Below are positions 12,116-24,169 of a stretch of 64,000 nt of DNA, piece by piece. The stretch comes from Hericium rajendrae (Eukaryota; Basidiomycota; Agaricomycetes; Russulales; Hericiaceae). The first letter of the stretch is position 1. Every line of letters starts with the position of its first letter. Below the pieces are notes generated by a model. It ran no database searches, was not told the DNA's origin, and was given only the letters and a program-made list of their open reading frames with translations. The position numbers and the translations under genes are program-made. The stretch spans positions 496,001-560,000 of the forward strand of contig CM065881.1 of the NCBI GenBank assembly GCA_033439255.1, in the 5' to 3' direction.

Positions 12116-13735
12116 ATGTCCAAACCGTCCGCGGCGACCCTCAATCCGAGGACGACGGCCTATGAGTTCCTAGGTCCTATCGGGGCGTTCGCAGTGACTT
12201 TCGGTGTGCCGGTCATGACCTACGCCCTGTACTTCGGCTGCAACGAGAACTCGGGCGGCTGCCTTCCCCCGCTCAGCACCATCCCCGACTCCGCCTCTGC
12301 TGCGCTGTCCAATCCCGAATGGTGGAAGGGCCTGTGGGACCCATATGCCGCGAAGCTGTACTTCGGGTGGTACGCGTTCTGCGTGGCCGCCTGGGCCATC
12401 TTGCCCGGCGACTGGGTCGAAGGCTCGCAGCTCCGCAACGGCGGGCACCAAAAATATAAAATCAATGGTGCATTCCCCGCCCGACGCTCATGTCACACGG
12501 AGCTGACCTATGTCCCCGTGCCATAGCGTTCTCGACGTGCCTTCTCGCGCTGGGACTCGCTGCCGGTTATATCGTTCGCTACGGCGTCGAGTCCTTCACG
12601 TTCATATATCACCACTGGGTCGGCCTCGTCACCTCCGCCCTCCTCATGTCCGTCGCGCAAGGTGTCCTCTGGTACGCCCTCTCCTTCCATTCCGGCAAGC
12701 TGCTCGCCCTCGGCGGCAACTCCGGCAATTTCATCTACGACGTACGTCTCTTCCCTTGCTTCCCTTCTGCTCGACCATAATGCGACGCAGTTCTACATCG
12801 GCCGCGAGCTGAATCCGACCGTCGGCGCGCTCGACATCAAGTCCTTCAACGAGCTGCGACCAGGCATGATCCTCTGGCTGCTCATCGACATCAGCTTCGC
12901 ATGCGAGCAGGCAACGTGCCTCGGCGGGCGCATCACAGACTCGATGGCGCTTGTGCTCTTCTTCCAAAGCCTCTACATCGTCGACGCGCTCTACAACGAG
13001 GTGCGCCCCCCTTTCTCCCCATCCTCATTCCCGGACACGACTGATGCACGTGTAGCCGGCGATCCTGACGACGATGGACATCATCTCGGACGGCTTCGGC
13101 TTCATGCTCGCCGTGGGCGACCTCCTCTGGGTGCCGTGCGTCTACTCGCTGCAGGCGCGCTACCTCGTCTTCGTGCCGAAGGACCTCGGGCTGCTGGCGA
13201 GCGCGGGCGTCCTCGGCGTCAACTTTGCGGGGTACTGGATCTTCCGCTCCGCGAACAACGAGAAGAACGAGTTCCGCAACGGGCGCAATCCGAAGAGTGC
13301 GTGTCTGTTGCGGCGTTGGGGGCGTGTGCTGATTGTTCGGTAGAGTTGAAGTTTATGACGACTGAGCGCGGGTCGAAGCTGCTCACGTCGGGCTGGTGGG
13401 GCGCGTCGCGCCACCCGAACTACATGTTCGTCCTTCGCTCATCCTTGCAGAACCCCGCTCACTTGTACCGCAGGGGCGACCTCCTCATGTCACTGGCATG
13501 GTCGCTCCCGACCGGGTTCGACACGCCCGTCACCTACTTCTACGTCGTCTACTTCGCCGTCCTGCTCATCCACCGACAGCGCCGCGACGACGAGAACTGC
13601 GAAAAGAAGTGAGTGGTTATGTCATGGTGTGGCTGTAACTGCAGTTCTGATGCCGTGCGATCATGTAGGTACGGCAAGGACTGGCATAAGTATATGAAGC
13701 TTGTGCCGTGGCGGATTATCCCGTATGTCTATTGA
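12116..13735 (+). CDS. ERG24: Delta(14)-sterol reductase (ERG24)
   Basis: Erg24 reduces the C-14(15) double bond left after lanosterol C-14 demethylation, an ER-membrane step of ergosterol synthesis. Seven exons join in frame: 12116-12467, 12527-12741, 12791-13000, 13056-13296, 13344-13425, 13474-13608 and 13669-13735. They total 1302 nt and 433 residues, close to the family length. The start YEFLGPIGAFAVTFGVPVMT and the two sterol-reductase signatures are clear: GNSGNFIYDFYIGRELNP, and LLTSGWWGASRHPNYMGDL, which contains the NADPH-binding region. It ends in WRIIPYVY. Multiple hydrophobic segments are present. The related C-24(28) reductase Erg4 has a different N-terminus, so ERG24 is preferred. 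It lies 2 kb from the first of three ERG1 copies, in the same pathway. Confidence 0.9.
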
Positions 13736-13960
13736 GAGCCGGGGTACGGGGAAGATTGTAGCATAATCAGATCTTGGGACTTGACCGGACTTTAATAATG
13801 AGCTTGAAGCTTGCGAGTCCGGAAGACGCCTTCTTGTTTTCCCGTCCATGGGCTGAGATAAATGCAAATCGCAAAGCGATACATCACTGCAATATTGTCC
13901 TCACTGATATCCTACACTACCGATACAAACGCATGATTTGAGATTCCTACAATCCACAAC

Positions 13961-15429
<1,469 letters not shown>

Positions 15430-15653
15430 CCGAGTCTAATCGGGTTATTCAGTTTCCTACACGAAAAGCAATTACGGTATATATTAGGTATGAGCTTGTC
15501 TACGGCCTGCCTCTTTCTATGTACTCTAGCAGTATGCCGAACAGGGCAATCAAGTTGACGCCTGATGTCTCGAACGACTAGCGCGTCCGTAAAGTAAGTA
15601 AAATCATCCATCCATTTTAAACCTGAGGTCTGAGGTCTAGCGCTCCCGACCGA

Positions 15654-17369
15654 TTAAGTCCACCGGATTTCAGTCCACATGAGCGGGCCAAATACAACGC
15701 ATGCCGTCCAGAACTATGAGATCATGCGTGAGCGTCGTCGGCAATATGAAGAAATACTGCACTCACGACGCGGAAGGCCTTGATGACGAGCAGCGGGTAC
15801 TGGTCGAGGCGCGGCGCGACGTAGGTCGGCTTGTCCGCGCCCGGTGCGTAGACGGGCCGCGGATGAGTGAACATGACCCAGAGGGAGTAGAACGCGACGG
15901 CGAAGAAGTGCCTGAAGAGCACGATGGGGTCCGGCGCGATGCTGTACGGCAGTCAGACATGGTATCGTCAGATAAGAAGAGACCACGCACGCGGAGAGCA
16001 GGAGGACGGGTCCGCGGACGCAGTCGCCGCCGCGCTCGAAGTACTTGAAGCACCCGGTCCGCAAGACTTCGAGGCACTCGTCTACAGGCACATGAGCTCC
16101 CCGTACACGAACGAACAGACCACGCACCATCCGCGCCAAACAGGTCGTACAGCGCGACGCTGAGAATGTTGACCGTCGACGCGAGGCGTTTACGCGCCCA
16201 GTGCCAGCGGTGCAGCTCACGGGACACGCGCGCCCAGTCGGCGAGGTCGGGCACGTCTGCGAGCAGGGCGGACAGCAGGACGACGTCGTGGAAGGCGACG
16301 GTCATGCCGCCGCCGGTGAGCGGGTGGCGCATGTTCCACGCGTCGCCGAGGAGGATGGCGCCCTCCCTCGTGTGTACACCCTGCTCCGTGGGCGGGAGGA
16401 AGGAATTGGGCATGCGGCGGAGGCGGTCCTTGTCGAGGGCGGTCTGGACGGGGAGGTGCAGCGCGGCAGGAAGTTCCGGGACGATTTTGGTGAGGATGTG
16501 CGACTGGGGGACGGTGAGCGTCGCGCATGGTGCAGAAGATGGACGCGTACCTTCAAATCAGATGGGAGCGGCTGCTTGACGTCGACGAGCATGCGGGTAT
16601 CGTGCTCACCGATCTGGTATAGCAGCACGGGGCCTTGTCCCTTGACGAGACAGACGGTGCCATGCTGGGGAATGGGGAGTTGCGCATCCTCGAGGACGAC
16701 GCCGACGAAATGGCTCTTGGTTTGGGGCTTGATGGCGGCCTTGCCCATGACGGCGGAGCGGAAGTTGGAGAAGCAGCCGTCGGCGATGACGACGAGGTCG
16801 GCGAAGAACGCCTCCTTCTCTGCGTCAGTGCCCGCAGACGTCTCCTTCCCTGCGTCAGTGCCTGCAGACGTCTCCTCCGCGCCAGTCCCCGCAGACGTCT
16901 CCTTCTCCGCACCAGTCCCTGCGTTCTTCCGGGTGGCCTTCACGCCCAGCACCCGCCCCGTGAACTGGCATTCGATCAGGTCGGACACCGTCGCCTCGAT
17001 GACCTCCACGCCCGGCGCCGCACGCGCCTTCTCGCGCAGCTTCATGATGAAGCCTCCATGGTGGAATGAGCGGCCCTCCGCGTCGTCTGGGTACGGAATG
17101 TGGACTGTCTTGCCGTCGTGCACGACGCAGTAGCCGTGTACGGGGACGGCGTCGATGCCCTCGAGGCAGTCGGCCATGCCGAGCTCGCGCAAAGCGGCGA
17201 CGCCGCCTGGCTGGAGCAGCTCGCCGACGATGCGGTCAGGCTCGGCGAGCGAACGCTCGAGCAGCGCGATGCGAAGGGGTTTCTTGCGCGACGAGGATAG
17301 CGCGTGCGCAAGGGCGCATCCGACGACGCCGGCGCCGACGATGAGGACGTCGTAAGATGGTAAGGACAT
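15654..17369 (-). CDS. ERG1: Squalene epoxidase ERG1, copy a (intact)
   Basis: Squalene monooxygenase is the FAD- and NADPH-dependent ER enzyme that forms 2,3-oxidosqualene and the target of allylamine antifungals. Exons on minus: 16551-17369, 16128-16503, 15991-16081, 15767-15941 and 15654-15713. They total 1521 nt and 506 residues. The start MSLPSYDVLIVGAGVVG carries the FAD GxGxxG motif. HGGFIMKLREKA and GDAWNMRHPLTGGGMTVAFH (second FAD motif) follow, then GCFKYFERGGDCV, HFFAVAFYSLWVMF and a C-terminal hydrophobic anchor ending MWTEIRWT. Between about residues 150 and 185 a repeated Glu/Thr/Ala-rich insert (ETSAGTDAEK-like) varies between copies. The ATG at 17369-17367 is directly followed by the FAD motif, so this start is preferred over an upstream in-frame ATG. 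Confidence 0.93.
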
Positions 17370-17766
17370 TTGCTGGCGGTAGCGGACGTCGGCGTTGTCG
17401 TCGAAGAGGTTATAAGATAGACGAGGGAGTGCTAGACCCTTTGAATGCAAGTGCTGGGCCTGCGGATGCGAGGAATCTCGACGAGCTCGAGGCTCGCGGT
17501 GGTGGTCTCATTCTGGCGTGTGGAGAGAGCGGAAGCAACGCGATCGAGGACGAGGACGTTTATTGGTCCAAATGGGTCCATCTTCCTCGGTGCCTGGGCG
17601 CTTCGTGGACTAGCGCCCGTTTCCTGTTTCTTGACAAGTCCCACTGCCCAATGGCATCTCGCGGTTGTTTCGACTTGCTCCCCACTGCCCAATCGCGTCT
17701 CCCCATTCCGTTCGAACATACCGAGGGCAAAGGTGAGACTTAGTGTATATTCTATCTACTAAGGAC
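17370..17766. promoter_or_regulatory. Divergent spacer between ERG1-a and a plus-strand transcript
   Basis: About 400 bp separate the ERG1-a start from ATGGCCCCTTGG on the plus strand (17767), which is followed by a canonical 53-bp intron. The part from about 17500 to 17766 is closely conserved in unit 2 (30240-30521), including two copies of CACTGCCCAAT(G/C)G-like words. The ERG1-proximal part is shared with unit 3 but not with unit 2. A bidirectional promoter is an inference from this layout. Confidence 0.5.
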
Positions 17767-17964
17767 ATGGCCCCTTGGACGCCACACATCGTCGCTTGTG
17801 AGTCGTTCAGTTCTCGCATAGCTAGGTCGGTCTGACTGCCTTTTTTCTAGGCTTTTTCCGCCCAAGTCGACTCGAAATCCTCAAGTCACCGGGACCGATC
17901 TCCCTCCGACATCTCCGCCAATCACGATAATCGATGCGCCCTTTGACTAAGGTCTCGGGGTTTT

Positions 17965-20400
17965 CACAGGGCGTCCTCGTCAAGTTAGGCCGCGGAGTAC
18001 GGGTTCCCTACGGGGCGCTGAACGCAGAGACGGCGGGAGACACGCTATCGTAGTTCCTGCAGTGTCCTGGCGATACGCGGGACCTCAAGCGAGTGTCGCC
18101 GAAAGAACCGAAAACGTGGCCCCAACGAAAATACGATAAACGCGTTGCAAATGCGACGGCCATGTATGGCGCAGGAGAGCGGCGATTACCAGTGCGCTGC
18201 GACCTGCGCTCCATGCGTAACGCGTCGCAGTGACGCGTCGTCAATATCTGCGCAGGAAATGCTACGCGTAAGTAACGTCGCCGCACGGCCAAAAATGGAG
18301 CAACTCACCGTGTACGACAGCCCCCGTCGAACGAACGCGAGGACAGCGTCGTCCCCATCCTGTCGCCCAAGCGCACGACTCGCAAGTCCTTCACGGCCAT
18401 CGAAAGATCGGGAACCGAGGGGCCACCTTCGCGTTGTCAAAATTGACGATGACGCCCTACAGTCACGAGCAGCGCCGTCAGCAGGGCAAATATACGAATG
18501 GCGGTCGGTGGAGAGGAGCAGCAGGGAAGAGGAAGGTGGCCACGACAACGGTCTTCGAAAGAACACGGGTAACTAATTTTGCCGCAAGTATAGCAATGTT
18601 TAAACTCACCGAGTGGCCCACATCCAGGTCATCAAGACAACACCACGCTCATGACTGATGCGCGGAATGCCCGGAAGGACCAACTCTCCGCCGCGTCGTC
18701 GAACTTGACGATGACGCCCTTGGCGGTCGTGCGAGCCCGACATCGATATTGCGACGACTTCCGGCGCGGTGTCTGACGCGATGACCGCACGGGGCATACG
18801 GCCTCGCCTTGTCCGCGCCGTCCGCGCCCCGTAACTTGACGATGACGCCCTTCGCGTCTCGTGCGGGTGCAGCGTCGGGAAGCTTCGAATGCCCCCCGTG
18901 AAGTCCAACGCGAAGTCGGGAGGCGGCAATAGGACCGGCGGAAAACGTGTCCGGAGGGACGCGCTGCGGTCGTAAGGTCAATAACTGTCAGTGTTCGAGC
19001 GATAGATCACTGACCTCTAGAATGTAGCCACGAGAATTCTACATCGCAGAAGCGCGCCCCAATGGCCACGCGGACACGCGTTCAACCCAACGCGCCATAA
19101 CTTGACGATGACGCCCGTCATCGCCATGCAAGCGCCATGTCGATGGGTGAAAACTGCGTGTGGACTGTCCCGCGCGAAGGCGGCACCACGCAGCTACGTT
19201 CTTGTCCGCGCCCCGTACCTTGACGATGACGCCCTTGTCGCGTCGCGCGGGCAGTCCTGAGGACGGTGTCAAGTCAGCGGGGACGGCATCGGAGTGAAAT
19301 GGAGCAGGGACAGGATTTGCTATCACGATCAGGTCAGTAGCCGTCTATGATAGAAAAGCAAACTACTGACCTCGAGAATCTATCCAGGAGAGCTCGAGAT
19401 CCCAGAAATGCGCGCCAATGACCACGCTGACTGTGCGCTCGATCTCGTGTGCCCTAACTTGACGATGACGTCCATGTTGGCCACGCGTGCGCAATTGTCA
19501 GCGCCCAGGCTGTCTGAGACGAGGACGACGCGAGACAGCCATGTCCTTGCCCGCGCCATGTAACTTGACCATGACGCCCTTGGCGCATCACGGAGGCCTC
19601 CTCTTCGGAGAGTAGACAGTTGGCGGGAGAGACGCAATGGTGCGATCTCCCGCGAGATAACTTGACGATGACGTCCTTGGTCGTCGCACGAGTGGCCGCG
19701 CGGTGGACGAGATGTCCAGCTTAAAGACGGCGTGCAATATACGCCGTGTAACTTGACGATGACGCCCTTGGCGCATCACGCAAGCATTTCGGGAGGGTGC
19801 AGAGTCGGCGGGCTGGACTGAGACCCGACGGTGCGGTCCCGCGCGAGATAACTTGACGATGACGTCCTCGGGCATCCCGTGGGCGCGATATCTGCAAGTT
19901 GACAATGCAGGGAATGGCATGTGCGACTCGAACGCGGCGCGCTACAGCGCAAAACTTGACGATGGCGCCTCTGGCGTATCAGGTGGGTCTGGTGCCGACA
20001 GTGCAGTGGGGTGATGGTGCTGGAGTAGAACGGCATGGACAGTACGAGCGCGGTGCCCTGCAACAGAGTGAGTGCCTGTGCAGTGTCGAAAACGAAGAGA
20101 CAGACCTGGAGCGCGAAGCGAGCATTTCCAGCTTGAAGACACAGCCCGCAGGCATGCCCTCAACCTGCGCCGGTGCCCGCGCGAGGTAACTTGACGATGA
20201 CGCTCTTCGCGTCCAACCGCAGGCGCGGATCTCCAACGCGAGAATCGGACTGTCAGCGGAAGCCTGCTGACTTCGACAATTTGGTTCTCGACCAGGGATC
20301 TTCGCTCATGGAAATCCCAGGATTCTGGGATACAGTGACCAGCCATTCTGCGTATCAAGGTGACTACAGTTTCAACTCGGCGAATTAAGCGATAACATAC
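17965..20400. repeat. Left inverted arm with AACTTGACGATGACG array, unit 1
   Basis: The 15-mer AACTTGACGATGACG, with at most two changes, recurs at about 18439, 18702, 18832, 19098, 19217, 19455, 19561, 19658, 19749, 19849, 19953 and 20187, commonly 90-130 bp apart and otherwise about twice that. The first occurrence (17971) is in the opposite orientation. Sequence between motifs is also repeated. The arm recurs inverted at 24170-25690: for example the module around 19560-19670 matches the reverse complement of 24841-24950. This is the architecture of a foldback-type element with modular terminal repeats. Confidence 0.75.
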
Positions 20401-22560
20401 CGATCTCAGCACGCAAAGCGCGCGCCGGGCTGCGCCCGGCGCTCGCCCGTCGACGTCAGCGGAAGCCCGCTGACGTCGACCACGAATAGTTGAGTCTTTA
20501 GGCGTGTGTTGCCGCTCGCTGCGGGGGCCTCTGGCCCAGAATTTCGGGCGACGAAAATCTGGAGCTTGAGAGCCAAGGTGAGCACAGATTTGACTCGATT
20601 AAACAAGTAGAGACTCACCTATTTTCTACTTCCAGCAGCAAAGAGCACGCACTGGGCTGTGCCCAGCGCTATGGCCGCACTGACCACGTCTACGGAAGCC
20701 CGCCGACATCTGCTTCGATGCTTTGACGTTCGAGCGCGCATGCCGCTCGACGCGGGTCTCAAAACATCTGAGAATTTGGTAGAAAATGTCTGCAATTCAA
20801 ATGCCCGGTAAGTATGAAGTCAACACAGCAAATCTCACAGTAGATACTTACGTTCGGTGCAGGCGTCGCGCGGGGCTGTGCCCCGCGCTCGCAGCCAACG
20901 TCAGCGGAGGCCCGCTGACGTGGTCTCCGAAGGCCTTGTCCTAACGACCAGTAGGCCGCTCGGCGCGGGCCACTGAATCCTAAAATTTTGGGCGCAAAGA
21001 GCGAGTTTCTGGGAGGTCTAGTGAGTCTGAAGTTCTCTTGGCTAAATATGACTCAAAGGACTTACCGGCAGACGCAATCGCACTGCTGGTGCCTTCAGAA
21101 CTCGCGTCATGCACGCGCGAAGGTTTCCGGCGGGCTTCGCTCGCCTCCCGCTGAGCGCGACGTGAGCGTCACTCCGACGCTCACTTCGCAGGCCTTGTCA
21201 TAGAGACCGGTAGGCCGCTCGGCGCGGGCCTCTGGACCCTGGAATTTTGGAGCCGAAAAGTCAATTTCTGAGTGTCAAGGTGAGTCTCGGTCTGCCTCGG
21301 GTAGTTATGGCTGAAACTCACCTATGGGCAGACGAAATGCACCTTCAGAACTCGCGCAAAGCACGCGCGGGAGATCCGGCGGGCTTCGCCCGCCTCCCGC
21401 TGAGCGCGACGTGAGCGTCACTCCGACGCTCACTTCGCAGGCATTGTCCTGGGGACCGATAGGCCGCTCGGCGCGGGCCTCTGGATCCCGGGATTTTGGA
21501 GCCAAAAAGTCGTTTTCTGGGAGTCCAGGTAAGTGCTCATTTAGCTCGGCTGATCGCGACAGAAATTGACTTACAGGAACACAGAGATACAGTGCACACA
21601 CTCCCAAACCTCATCACATACCGCCTGAAGGTGTCCGTCAGGGTCGGGCTACGCCCGACTCCGCGAGCAAAGACTTCCAGAAGACACGAACGAGCCCCGC
21701 GCGCTGGGCTCCGCCCAGCAGCGCCCAGGTGACATCGATGCCGACAAGGCTTTAACATCGAAGGGCTAAGTCTATGAGCGGGTTGCCGCTCGGCGCGGGC
21801 CTCTGGGCCTTGAAAAATCGGCGACAAAAAGTGGTTTCCTGTGCACAAATGTGAGTCCTTTTAGATCTCGGCTAATTGCACGGTAAACCGACATACGAGG
21901 ATGGACAACATGCAATGCATGCCACAAGGACACGCGCTGCGAAAAAGTACATCGGGCTTCGCCCGAAGTACGCGAAGCGGCGCCCTCACGCGGCTTCTGC
22001 AGCGACCAATTGTTGAAGCTAACGACGTGGACTTGTCCTTCGGGTATGCTCGCCGCTGCCGCGGGGCACTGGGCCTCGGAGAAATAGCATCGAAAGCCAG
22101 TCTTTTGAGAGTCGCTGAGTCTCCGTTTCTCGACTCATTCCAGTACGAAGTACTCACCGTGCACCTTGCGGAATATCCAGACAATGCAACAAGGATGTCT
22201 GCGAGCGAGCAGCTCGAGCTGGGCTTCATGCGGCTCCATTGCGCCCGACTCAGCATCAGCGGAGACCCGTTGACATTGTCTCCGAAGACGGCACACTTCG
22301 CCGCTGGCTGCGTGGGATCTGAACCTAGAAGAATGCACCCAAAAAGGGCCTGGTGAGCCTTGATTCCACTCAGTTTACACCACAACGAAGGACTCACCGA
22401 ACGACACCGCACAGCTGCAGAACGTACCGGCAATGCGGTAAGGACGGCTGCACTCGGCTCCGGCATGTGCGCGCGACCTCAATGATGATGGGTTTCATTA
22501 ATGCTGACCTCGAAAAGATGATGGAGATTTATCTTCGAAAATATCTGGTAAGTATCTAAT
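20400..22560. repeat. Array of hairpin-bearing exon-intron modules, unit 1
   Basis: At least seven diverged modules of about 210-320 bp follow each other. Each has, in order, a hairpin with core GGGC-TNC-GCCC, a second palindrome (GTCAGCGG..CCGCTGAC or GTGAGCGTC..GACGCTCAC), the box GCCGCTCGGCGCGGGCC, an AATTTTGG/AAAA segment, and a donor GTGAGT or GTAAGT opening a 51-58 bp intron. GC boxes lie near 20511, 20743, 20953, 21213, 21463, 21784 and 22052. Modules toward 22560 are more diverged. The same series is present at 32720-35090. Confidence 0.8.
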
Positions 22561-24160
22561 CCATCCTGTATAATTACGGAGACAGTACGTACCCAGTGGG
22601 ATCTGAATGCATTGAGCATACCGCCAGCCAATCTCGTGGCAGAAAAGTGCGAACGACAAAGATATGCATGCAGTGTTGCTTACTGTCCATGTGTTGCATT
22701 CGACGCTCATGCTCCAGCAGTGTCAAACTGGACTACGATGTGCTCGACATCGTTCTCACAGCCCTTTGGGGATCTCCTTCGGGGACTGGGGGAAAAAGAA
22801 GCCTGCTGAGTATTTCATCTGTAGACGGGTGGGAACACAAAGGCTCACATGTCATGAGAAACTGCCAGGCCAAAGACATTGACCACGAACAAAGGGGACC
22901 TCATTCGGGGAGACAAGTGGGAGGTGGATGTGAGAAAGCGGAAGAACAGCCATGAGTCCGGCAATAAGCCTTATACCACCCACGCGGAGGAACAGGTGTT
23001 CCTCCGCGCTTTCTGCCGGAGCCTTAATCTCCGGTAAATCTGTAGTTACTTACGTGTATTATGAGGTCTCCATGCTCCGATCAGATCCTTGTCCTGCTGC
23101 GTAATGCGAGATATTTCTCAGAGACGTATTCCCTACAGACCCTCTATTTTATTACTTCTGCCTGTCAAACACAGACTCATGGCTATTGTAGTCTGCAATT
23201 AATACTCACAATGAAAGTATTTGAATTTCACTGAAAGCGGTGATTGATGTGTGAAGCCCGAGTTCTCGGCCGAAGTGCATGATCATATGGATGCTTCGTT
23301 GCAGTACGCCACAGTGTAAGTAGCATTCTCAAGCTCTCGCAAAATGCCATGTCCTCAGCATTCCTTGCACTCCAACTCTACCCATGGCTTCCTTCCATTT
23401 TATTTGCATAATATGATCACTATTGGAGATAGATCAGTAAATGCTATTTTTGAGACAATGTGTTGCCACCGTCGGACATCCTGATCGGTCTTGTACCAAA
23501 GTAGCACCAAGCATTCTTCCAATGCTCTCGGTTGCAGGTGTTCTTCCTGCGAAGAATTATTGATGAGAAATCTCCTGTCTCATGCATCTCATTCAAACAT
23601 TGACTTGATTTCTCTATGCAGGGATATATTTTCTATCTTGTCCATGGTCTCAAAATCCACCATCTCCATTGTTCGAGACGGTGACCCTTTCTCCGTCGCG
23701 AAAATCAGGTCAGCAGCTTCGGTGTTAGATGGCCGAATATTATCATCCATCATGAGTAATTTCGGAAGGACCTATCCTGCTGTCATGAGTTGCTCATCAC
23801 TCGTGTTCTTCGTACTTTTCTGAAGGCCACTCAGAGTATCTCTATCTACTCTGAGACCATCCATAAAATTAAGGCATGTGTTCCTCTGCTCAGACAAACA
23901 ATCTGCATGGATGGAATTCTGAGATGATGACCGGAAATAAGCTAATTCACCCGACAGCCAATCAGTAGGTAACAGCCAAGCACTTGTGCTATTTACGGGC
24001 ACAGAAAATCATGACGGACTCCGTGTTTCAAGGAGGGGATCTTACGTTGCCTCGGAAGATCCTCAGGCCTTCCGACAACCAGCTTTGCTTTTAGCTGCGA
24101 TGTTGCTGTCCATCGCGCGTGCATTCCTGACCCACCTTGATACTCACTAGTCCTCCGAAT
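22561..24160. other. Central part of the block, unit 1
   Basis: This is mixed-composition sequence between the module array and the right arm, conserved in unit 2 (35091-36650). It contains the hairpin pair at 22983-23034 and an AT-richer half. An open frame at 23491-23823 is also open in unit 2, but the two translations differ by many replacements and the frame runs to different ends, so I do not call it a gene. Confidence 0.4.
22983..23034. other. Strong double hairpin, unit 1
   Basis: A 12-bp perfect stem (22983-22994 with 22997-23008; arm CGCGGAGGAACA) has a two-base turn. It is followed after 7 bases by a 6-bp stem (CCGGAG/CTCCGG, 23016-23034) with a 7-base loop. Both stems are kept in unit 2 (35499-35551). 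It resembles a transcript-end or processing structure, or the centre of a foldback. Confidence 0.75.
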
Positions 24161-24169
24161 CCAAGGTTC

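Larger units (their letters stand above)
17767..22560 (+). ncRNA. Putative spliced, repeat-built noncoding transcript, unit 1
   Basis: A chain of good fungal introns runs in the plus direction: 17798-17850, 18268-18320, 18569-18627, 20578-20635, 20808-20862, 21021-21071, 21280-21331 and 21529-21584. All are 51-59 bp with GT(A/G)AG-type donors, most have a CTCAC or CTTAC branch site 8-15 nt before the acceptor, and all end in AG. The exons between the last five are 172, 158, 208 and 197 nt, so the phases do not match, and no frame stays open through them. The exons are paralogous modules with hairpins (see the module array). The first ATG gives only a peptide of about 36 residues. I infer a multi-exon RNA with little or no coding content. 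Transcription itself is not shown by the sequence. Confidence 0.45.

Noticed and set aside
18439-20205. CRISPR-like reading of the regularly spaced AACTTGACGATGACG motif
   Set aside because: The genome is eukaryotic, the spacers are themselves repeated modules, spacing varies by multiples of about 100 bp and there are no cas genes.
23491-23823. 110-codon frame also open in unit 2 at 36019
   Set aside because: The two translations differ by many radical replacements and end differently. Conservation is that of the DNA block and not of a protein.
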